Shown here in pieces: positions 57,845 through 64,000 of a stretch of DNA of 64,000 bases (its first letter is position 1; the number at the start of each line of letters is the position of its first letter). Location: contig OZ253486.1 in the NCBI GenBank assembly GCA_965261925.1, positions 2,976,001-3,040,000 on the forward strand, written 5' to 3'. The notes below the pieces were generated by a model that was not told the DNA's origin, searched no databases, and saw only the letters and a list, made by a program, of their open reading frames with translations. Position numbers and translations under genes: made by a program. Source of the stretch: Bin87 sp965261925. GTDB taxonomy: Bacteria; Chloroflexota; Dehalococcoidia; Lucifugimonadales; UBA3495.

Positions 57845-58783
57845 ATGACGGTATTGGTCTTGGGAGCTTCCGGTTTCATCGGACCCCGCGTGGTCCGCAA
57901 GCTGGTGGAGCGCGGCGAGGACGTGTACGCCACCGACATCAACCCGCTGCCCGACATTCCCGGCGTGGATGCCGGCGTGGTGCGCAGTTCGAGGGTGGAC
58001 ATCACCGACTTCGAACAGGTCACCCGCGCCATCGTCGAATCGCAGCCCGACCGCATCATCAACCTGGCCTACCTGCTGGGCGGCGGCGAAGGCAACCCGC
58101 ACCACCAGATGCGCCTGAACATCCTCGGCATGGACAACTGCTTCGAAGCGGGCCGCCTGCTGGGCGTGAACCGCATCGTCTACGCCAGCTCCGTGGCCGT
58201 GAGCGGACAGCAGTCCAATTTCGGCGACCGTGATGCCAACGAGGACGACGCGACCCATGGCACCAGCCAGTACGCGGTGCACAAGATCTTCAACGAGTTC
58301 CAGGCCAAGATGTTCAACGAGAACTACGGTATGTCCATCACCGGCATTCGTCCGGCCAACGTCACCGGCCCGGACAAAGTGCGCGGCTCCGTGGACCACG
58401 TGCGCTGTGTAACCCTGCCGTCCCGCGGCGAGCCCGTCAGCTTCCCGTACCAGGAAATGATGCGACTACCGATTCACGTGGAGGACATCGCCGAGGCTTT
58501 CGTACGGGTGTCCCTGGCGGATAGCAGCGAGAGTCAGGTGTACAACTCCGGCGGCACGCCGATCAGCCTCGGAGACCTCGCTGAAATGGTGCGCGGCTAC
58601 CTGCCGGACGCCCAGATCTCGTTCGACAACGAAGGTGGCCGAGAACACTCTGGCAACTACCGGGTGGACAACAGCCGGCTGCTGACGGAGTTCGAGCTAT
58701 CCTACCCGCCGCTGCAGCAACGGGTCCTGGAGATTATCAACGAGGTGCGCGCCGACGAGGGGTTGCCGCTGATTTCGGAATGA
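57845..58783 (+). CDS. NAD(P)-dependent epimerase/dehydratase (extended SDR)
   Basis: 312 residues. Nucleotide-binding VLVLGASGFIGPRVVRKLVE, then DRIINLAYLLGGGEGNPHHQ; catalytic Ser in VYASSVAVSGQ, and Tyr-x3-Lys in SQYAVHKIFNEFQ; RPANVTGPDKVRG follows as in nucleotide-sugar epimerases. The substrate is not predictable. ATG 57845 with GGAGG. Confidence 0.87.
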   Translation: MTVLVLGASGFIGPRVVRKLVERGEDVYATDINPLPDIPGVDAGVVRSSRVDITDFEQVTRAIVESQPDRIINLAYLLGGGEGNPHHQMRLNILGMDNCFEAGRLLGVNRIVYASSVAVSGQQSNFGDRDANEDDATHGTSQYAVHKIFNEFQAKMFNENYGMSITGIRPANVTGPDKVRGSVDHVRCVTLPSRGEPVSFPYQEMMRLPIHVEDIAEAFVRVSLADSSESQVYNSGGTPISLGDLAEMVRGYLPDAQISFDNEGGREHSGNYRVDNSRLLTEFELSYPPLQQRVLEIINEVRADEGLPLISE

Positions 58784-58898
58784 CGGAGGTCCCACCGAGC
58801 ACGATCCACGATGCCTCTGGCCACGCATAAATCGATGAGAACGCGTGGGCGGCGGGCGCATTGTGTCGGTCATCTGAAACATAACCGGAGAGCAATTA

Positions 58899-59804
58899 AT
58901 GCCACCAAAAATACTTCGAGACGATCACATCGCTTGCCCTTTCCAAATTCAGATGTGTGATTTACAGGGTGGCATCAGCCTAGGGAGCGGATTCTTATAC
59001 GAAAGTGATGGCGAAACGTTCGTCATCACCAACTGGCACAATGTCACAGGGAAAAATCATTTGACAGGGGACCCGTTGCACAAAGAGAGAAGCCCAACGC
59101 ATATTAGGGCAAAGTGGCCAATAGTCCACGAGAACATCTCGCATCCTTCCGGTAGCGAGGTATTTCATTTGGAAGCTCAAAAGATAGAGATCGAGGACGA
59201 TCATGGCCCTTTGTGGTTTGAACATCCAGAGTATAGATCGACTTGCGACGTGGTCGCTATTCCATTTCAAAAACCCCCGCTGTGGCCCGACGCTGCGCAT
59301 ATACCAGCGAATACAATTGACAAAACACCCATACCGTTACGCCCGGGGCTGAAGGTAGTCGTTATTGGTTTTCCGCAAGGGTTAAGCACAGGGCCTGGCC
59401 TGCCGGTGATCAAATCTGGGTTCTTGTCGTCTGCGCCAGGATTTGAAATAAGACTGGGTGGCACGTTTTCAGATGTAGGCGGCATGAAGGACGGCATTCA
59501 AATCGCTGCAATTCTGCTGGATGTCCATACCGTCCCAGGAATGTCTGGTTCTCCCGTTTTTGGCGAATACACGGGATTTTGGGACCCTGAAAATCTGAAC
59601 AGCAACCAAGTCACAGGCACTTCTACATTTGGTACTAGCCGCATGTTTTTGGGTTGCTACAGTTCTAGAGTTTCGGGACTCGAGGAACGCAGCGGATTGG
59701 GGTTGTGCTTTGAGGCTAGGACGATCGACGAAATTTGTCGCGCTAAACACGCAGGCTCCCGTTTTGCGAAACTCGCTTCTGATATTGGATTCACGTATAC
59801 GTGA
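58899..59804 (+). CDS. Trypsin-like serine protease, single domain
   Basis: 301 residues. Catalytic triad positions: His in VITNWHNVTG, Asp in STCDVVAIPF, Ser in VPGMSGSPVFGEY. No signal peptide or PDZ domain, so it is probably cytoplasmic. Such proteases occur with toxins or defence systems, but no partner is adjacent. Markedly lower GC (25 of 60 bases at 59161-59220, against 39 of 60 at 58081-58140 in the gene before). ATG 58899 with CGGAGAG. Confidence 0.78.
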   Translation: MPPKILRDDHIACPFQIQMCDLQGGISLGSGFLYESDGETFVITNWHNVTGKNHLTGDPLHKERSPTHIRAKWPIVHENISHPSGSEVFHLEAQKIEIEDDHGPLWFEHPEYRSTCDVVAIPFQKPPLWPDAAHIPANTIDKTPIPLRPGLKVVVIGFPQGLSTGPGLPVIKSGFLSSAPGFEIRLGGTFSDVGGMKDGIQIAAILLDVHTVPGMSGSPVFGEYTGFWDPENLNSNQVTGTSTFGTSRMFLGCYSSRVSGLEERSGLGLCFEARTIDEICRAKHAGSRFAKLASDIGFTYT

Positions 59805-59877
59805 TGCGATCTAGCCAACGCGCGTCGTCCTCACCGGTGTGTCGATCTGTTGTGACATCAGGGAGAACCTGATCGGC

Positions 59878-59906
59878 TTGCCGCCGCCGGCTACGGCCCA
59901 TATAAT
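59878..59906 (+). promoter_or_regulatory. Candidate promoter of the monooxygenase gene
   Basis: TTGCCG (59878-59883), 17 bases, perfect TATAAT (59901-59906), about 120 bases before the ATG at 60029. Confidence 0.5.
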
Positions 59907-60028
59907 GCGGCTAACATTTCCACCCTTAAGGTTCAGCACAGTGCCCACAGTCCGGCGATTTCCGTCGCATCAGCGCACTGGGGCATCGCTACGTATCCGC
60001 CGAAGGCGGACGAGGAGGAGGCTCCCCG

Positions 60029-61201
60029 ATGGCATTACCCGACCGCATGAAGTTTGGAATCTTTATGGGCCCGTTCCACCGCGCCGGCGAGAACCCCACC
60101 CTGGCGTTGGAACGGGACCTCGAGTTGGTGCAATGGCTCGATTATCTGGGGTTTGACGAGGCCTGGATCGGCGAGCATCACAGTGCCGGATGGGAGATCA
60201 TCTCCTCGCCGGAGATCTTCATCGGCGTCGCCGCCGACCGCACCAAGCACATCAAACTGGGGACGGGCGTTGTTAGCCTTCCGTATCACCACCCGTTCAT
60301 GGTTGCCAACTGGATGACCCAGCTCGACCACATGACCAGGGGGCGCGTGATGCTGGGCGTGGGTCCAGGCGCTTTGCCTGGCGACGCCTACATGATGGGC
60401 ATTGACCCCACCAAGCAGCGCCTTCGCATGGACGAAGCCCTGGGCGTCATCATGCGGCTGTTCACAGAGAAAGAACCCATAACCCACAAGAGTGACTGGT
60501 TCGAGCTGAACGAGGCAATGTTGCAACTGCGCCCGTACCAGACGCCACACATGCCGATCTCGGTAGCCTCGGTTCAGACGCCGTCGGGCGTCTCGTTAGC
60601 CGGCAAACACGGCGCGTCGGTCCTGACGATCACGACGCCGCGAGATCCGGCTGCGCCGCAGGGCATCGACCTGAGCGAGTTGTGGGACATCTGCGAGGAA
60701 TCCGCCGCCGAACACAACCAGACGGTCGACCGCTTCGACTGGCGTCTAGTATTGCCCGTACACCTGGCCGACACCCGCAAGGAAGCCTTCGAGCAGGCGC
60801 GCATCGGCGCCGGCCAGTATCAGCGGGAATACTTCGAGCACACGATGGGAAGGCCGCCGGTGGTGGATGGCCCACCCGATAAGATCATCGATGTACTGGC
60901 CGAAAGAGGCGCCTGGATCATCGGCACTCCGGACGATTGCATCGAGGGTATCAAGCGTCTCGAGGAACGGAGCGGCGGGTTCGGATCATTCATGGTGCAG
61001 ACGGTGGACTGGGCCGCGAGGGAGCATATGCTCCACAGCTACGAGTTGATGGCCCGCCATGTGATGCCACACTTCCAGGGGTCGGCTGAGGCGACAATCG
61101 CGTCCAACCAGTGGGCCTACGAGCGCAACGAGCAGCTGATGGCCGGCCGGTCTCGGGCGCTGGACCGGGCGAGAGAGGACTACGCCAACCGGAGCGCGTA
61201 G
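60029..61201 (+). CDS. LLM-class flavin-dependent monooxygenase
   Basis: 390 residues, bacterial-luciferase-like barrel. Blocks: MKFGIFMGPFHRAGENPTL, LVQWLDYLGFDEAWIGEHHS, IKLGTGVVSLPYHHPFMVAN, DHMTRGRVMLGVGPGALPGD. It should use FMNH2 and O2; the substrate is unknown. Different subgroup from the SsuD-like gene at 19424. ATG 60029 with GGAGGAG. Confidence 0.88.
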   Translation: MALPDRMKFGIFMGPFHRAGENPTLALERDLELVQWLDYLGFDEAWIGEHHSAGWEIISSPEIFIGVAADRTKHIKLGTGVVSLPYHHPFMVANWMTQLDHMTRGRVMLGVGPGALPGDAYMMGIDPTKQRLRMDEALGVIMRLFTEKEPITHKSDWFELNEAMLQLRPYQTPHMPISVASVQTPSGVSLAGKHGASVLTITTPRDPAAPQGIDLSELWDICEESAAEHNQTVDRFDWRLVLPVHLADTRKEAFEQARIGAGQYQREYFEHTMGRPPVVDGPPDKIIDVLAERGAWIIGTPDDCIEGIKRLEERSGGFGSFMVQTVDWAAREHMLHSYELMARHVMPHFQGSAEATIASNQWAYERNEQLMAGRSRALDRAREDYANRSA

Positions 61202-61295
61202 TCATTGATCGGATGTCACAAGGGCCGCCGGATCACGCTTATAACGAGCTCCGGCGGCTCTCGCTATAGTAGTCCAACTCAGGTGGAGGCCGAAT

Positions 61296-63260
61296 ATGCC
61301 ACTGCATCCGCAAGCGCAAGAGGTTATCGACGCGACCCGCGCTCTGGGTTTGCCGCCCAACCATACCGTCTCGCCCCAGGAAGCGCGGGCCAACGCGGCG
61401 AAGCGTGCCCGGGGAGCTGGACCCGATGTCGGCAAGGTGCAGGACCGTAGCGTTCCCGGTCCCGCCGGGGAAGTGCCAGTGCGCATCTACACACCGGAGG
61501 GCGACGGGCCGTTCCCGGTGCTCGTCTGGTATCACGGCGGCGGCTGGGTTGTGGGCAACCTGGAATCGGCGGACGGTACAGCTCGGAATCTTTGCGCCGG
61601 TTCGCGGTGCGTGGTCGTTTCCGTGGACTACCGCCTTTCTCCGGAAGCCAAGTTCCCTGAGCCCTTTGACGACTGTTACTACGCCACCGTGTGGGCCAGC
61701 GACCACGCCGGCGAGATTGGCGGCGTGCCCGGCGTGGTCGCGGTGGGCGGCGACAGCGCCGGCGGCAACCTGGCGGCGGCGGTGAACATCAAAGCGGCGG
61801 ACACCGGAGACTTCCGCGTCAGCCACCAACTGCTGGTATACCCGGTCACCGACGCCAAATGCGACACCGGTTCCTACGAGGACAACGGCACCGGGTACGG
61901 GCTGGAGCGCGTTGGCATGATCTGGTTCTGGGACCAGTACCTGGCCGACCCTGCCCAGGCGGAGGACCCGCTGGTCGCGCCGTTGCAGCTCAGCCCCGAT
62001 TTCGACGCCGTCGACGACCTGGCTCCGGCCTTGGTCATCACCGCGGAATACGATCCGCTGCGCGACGAAGGCGAGGCTTACGCGCGGCTGCTGAACGAAA
62101 TGGGCGTTCCGGCGGAATCCAACCGCTACGACGGGATGATCCACGGCTTCTTCAGCATGGCCAGCGTCATGGATACCGCCCGCGTGGCAATGGACGACGC
62201 CTGCCGGTTCCTGCGCGGCGCCGTGGATGACATGACCGAGGAGTACCACCGCCGCCACGAGGGTGACCCGTTGGCGATGCGCAAACTGTTGGATCCGCAG
62301 GCTGCCCACGTCCTGGAGCTCTTCGACTCCCTGGGTCTCAAGCCGTTCCAGGAAATGGACGTGAACGAGTGCCGCGAAATAATGAACAGCCGCCCACGAC
62401 CGGAGGGACCGGCAGTAGGCAAGGTTCAGGACCTGGTCATCAGGAACGAGCACGGGAAAGAGCCGGGCGACGTGCCGATCCGCATCTACACGCCCGCCAC
62501 CGAAGGGCCGTGGGGCACGCTGGTCTGGTACCACGGCGGGGGTTGGGTCATCGGCAACGTGGAAACTGCCGACGCGACCGCGCGCGAGCTCTGCGTCGGC
62601 GGCAACTGCGTGGTGATCTCGGTGGACTATCGCCTCGCGCCCGAGTACAAGTTCCCCACGCCCTTTGAAGATTGCCTGACGGCGACCATGTGGGCGATGG
62701 CGAATGCCAACGCGCTGGGAAGCCGCGCCGACCTCATCGCGGTCGGAGGCGACAGCGCCGGCGGCAACCTCGCCGCGGCCGTGGCCCTGGCGCAGGACGA
62801 CTTCCCCCAGCCGCTCGCCTTCCAGTTGCTGGTCTATCCTGCCACCGATTTCGCCTACGATACGCGTTCGTACAACGTGAACGGGCAGGGCATGTTCCTG
62901 GAGACCGCGAGCATGCGCTGGTTCTGGGACCATTACATCGACAATACCGATCTGTCCGGTTACAACATCTTCGCATCGCCCGGCCGGGCCCGGTTGTCGC
63001 CGGACCTGCCGCCGGCTCTGGTGATCACGGCGGAGTTCGATCCGCTGCGCGACGAGGGCGAAGCCTACGCTGGCGCCCTTGAAGACGCCGGCATCGCCAC
63101 CACGCTGATCCGGTATGACGGCGTTATCCACGGATTCTTCGGCCTTCCCCATGTCATCGACAAGGGTCGGCAGGCCGTGGACGCCGCCTGCGCCCAACTG
63201 TCAGACGCATTCGGCGCCGCGCTGGGGCAACCCGAGGCTATGGCCGCCGCAGACAACTGA
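61296..63260 (+). CDS. Fusion of two HSL-type alpha/beta hydrolases
   Basis: 654 residues made of two complete hormone-sensitive-lipase-type units. First: oxyanion motif HGGGW (residues 80-84), nucleophile GDSAGG (Ser 154), acid in ITAEYDPLRDEGEAYA, His in MIHGFFSM. Second: HGGGW near 412, GDSAGG near 487, ITAEFDPLRDEGEAYA, VIHGFFGLP. Family members normally have one unit of about 310 residues, so this is a tandem duplication within one gene. Both triads look intact. Esters or lactones are probable substrates. ATG 61296. Confidence 0.88.
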   Translation: MPLHPQAQEVIDATRALGLPPNHTVSPQEARANAAKRARGAGPDVGKVQDRSVPGPAGEVPVRIYTPEGDGPFPVLVWYHGGGWVVGNLESADGTARNLCAGSRCVVVSVDYRLSPEAKFPEPFDDCYYATVWASDHAGEIGGVPGVVAVGGDSAGGNLAAAVNIKAADTGDFRVSHQLLVYPVTDAKCDTGSYEDNGTGYGLERVGMIWFWDQYLADPAQAEDPLVAPLQLSPDFDAVDDLAPALVITAEYDPLRDEGEAYARLLNEMGVPAESNRYDGMIHGFFSMASVMDTARVAMDDACRFLRGAVDDMTEEYHRRHEGDPLAMRKLLDPQAAHVLELFDSLGLKPFQEMDVNECREIMNSRPRPEGPAVGKVQDLVIRNEHGKEPGDVPIRIYTPATEGPWGTLVWYHGGGWVIGNVETADATARELCVGGNCVVISVDYRLAPEYKFPTPFEDCLTATMWAMANANALGSRADLIAVGGDSAGGNLAAAVALAQDDFPQPLAFQLLVYPATDFAYDTRSYNVNGQGMFLETASMRWFWDHYIDNTDLSGYNIFASPGRARLSPDLPPALVITAEFDPLRDEGEAYAGALEDAGIATTLIRYDGVIHGFFGLPHVIDKGRQAVDAACAQLSDAFGAALGQPEAMAAADN

Positions 63261-63289
63261 CCCGCGACACCGCAACAGGAGTTACTAAC

Positions 63290-64000
63290 ATGGCTGAAAC
63301 CATCCAGGAACAGTACATCCGCATGAACCCTCGGTCGCGGGAGACGCAACCGAGCTACCAGGCCCGGTTCCCTTCCGGTAGCCCGGGGCACGACGGCTAC
63401 ACCTCCGATCCGTTCCCGGTCGTCATCGCCCGCGGCAGCGGCCCGCGCAAGTGGGACATCGACGGCAATGAGTACGTCGACTACGGCATGGGGTCGGCAT
63501 CGCTCCTGCTGGGGCATGCGCATCCTGAGGTGGTTGCCGCCCTCTCGGGCGTGCTGGCTGACGGCTCCCACTTCGGCGCGCCGACCGAGTCCATGCTGGA
63601 ATGGGGCGAGCGCATCTGCACCCTGATGCCCTGCGTCGACAAGGTGCGCTTCGTGGGGTCCGGAGCCGAGGCCACCATGCTGGCCATGCGGGTCGCCCGC
63701 GCCCACACCGGCAAGGAGAAGATCATCCGCTGGGAGTCCCACTACCACGGCTGGCACGATTATGTAATGCCCGGCAACCTGCCGCCCTTCGACGTGCCGG
63801 CTTCGATTGGCATTCCCCAGGGAACCATCGACTCGATTATCGTGCTGCCAACGGATCTCGCCGCGCTGGAAAACGCGCTGAACAGCGACGAAAACATCGC
63901 CGGCGTAATCACCGAGGCATCCGGGGCCTCTTACGGCACGGTGCCGCTGCCCGACGGCTTCCTCGACGGCGTGCGCCGTTTGACCCGGGAGCACGGCGTG
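63290..64000 (+). CDS. Class III aminotransferase, glutamate-1-semialdehyde aminomutase-like (5' part)
   Basis: First 237 residues; the gene runs past the window end, so the PLP-Lys is not visible. Fold type I class III marks: KWDIDGNEYVDYGMGSASLL, LGHAHPEVVAAL, KVRFVGSGAEATMLAMRVAR and the PLP-stacking region WESHYHGWHDYV. It resembles HemL-type aminomutases and related transaminases. Placement next to hydrolases rather than heme genes makes a catabolic role as likely. ATG 63290 with CAGGAG. Confidence 0.85.
   Translation, partial: MAETIQEQYIRMNPRSRETQPSYQARFPSGSPGHDGYTSDPFPVVIARGSGPRKWDIDGNEYVDYGMGSASLLLGHAHPEVVAALSGVLADGSHFGAPTESMLEWGERICTLMPCVDKVRFVGSGAEATMLAMRVARAHTGKEKIIRWESHYHGWHDYVMPGNLPPFDVPASIGIPQGTIDSIIVLPTDLAALENALNSDENIAGVITEASGASYGTVPLPDGFLDGVRRLTREHGV

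Overview
This 64 kb window is a high-GC bacterial chromosome segment with tightly packed genes on both strands. The gene content fits a Chloroflexota member of the Dehalococcoidia/SAR202 type. That placement is an inference from content: three CaiB/BaiF CoA-transferases, two luciferase-like flavin monooxygenases, two lone xanthine-dehydrogenase-type molybdenum subunits, two MaoC-type dehydratases and two duplicated EthD-like barrel proteins. Paralogue expansions of this kind are described for SAR202. No rRNA, tRNA, CRISPR array, prophage or insertion sequence was seen.

Layout. 1-3750: F-type ATP synthase operon on the minus strand (atpZ-B-E-F-H-A, with atpA cut by the window edge), headed by a clear TTGACA-17-TACGAT promoter. 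3.8-9.1 kb: housekeeping genes (bifunctional nuclease family, coiled-coil protein, coaD, rsmD, ribF, tyrS). 9.1-11.9 kb: an MmeI-like restriction-modification gene broken by a one-base frameshift. 11.9-17.7 kb: MaoC dehydratase, small membrane proteins, two CoA-transferases, an EthD-like protein. 17.7-27.4 kb: a FixH/YtkA-like membrane protein with CtaG, an SsuD-like monooxygenase, and two tandem FtsX-like permeases of over 1,100 residues with no ATPase beside them. 27.4-35.4 kb: CitE-like lyase with CoA-transferase; FAD oxidase with a membrane protein and a membrane/molybdopterin fusion; an XDH-type subunit. 35.4-43.3 kb: a peroxidase-like AhpD/CMD protein, PD-(D/E)XK nuclease, EthD-like protein, rnhA, an EF-G-like GTPase, a UDG-like protein and methylmalonyl-CoA mutase. 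43.5-51.3 kb: a TlpA-like lipoprotein with an in-frame TGA, methyltransferase, MaoC protein, YbaK, a DUF3467-like pair, a second XDH-type subunit and a Nudix hydrolase. 51.4-56.8 kb: an oligopeptide-type ABC importer (binding protein plus two permeases) and a PQQ-type beta-propeller. 56.9-64 kb: Tam-like methyltransferase, sugar epimerase, trypsin-like protease, monooxygenase, a double alpha/beta-hydrolase fusion and a class III aminotransferase cut by the edge.

The most notable signal is at 43577-44326. A thioredoxin-fold lipoprotein reads through one in-frame TGA exactly where the first cysteine of the WCxxC active site belongs (W-TGA-P-H-C). A short hairpin 10 bases downstream has a G in its apical loop, which is how bacterial SECIS elements look. 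Automatic annotation would split it into two fragments. I propose a selenocysteine-containing TlpA-type oxidoreductase; a nonsense mutation is the main alternative.

Taken together, the genes suggest an aerobic heterotroph. It uses CoA-ester chemistry, flavin and molybdenum oxidoreductases, and peptide or oligomer import to degrade recalcitrant organic matter. Lower-GC singletons (restriction system, PD-(D/E)XK nuclease, UDG-like protein, trypsin-like protease) are inserted between higher-GC genes and look like acquired defence or accessory genes.
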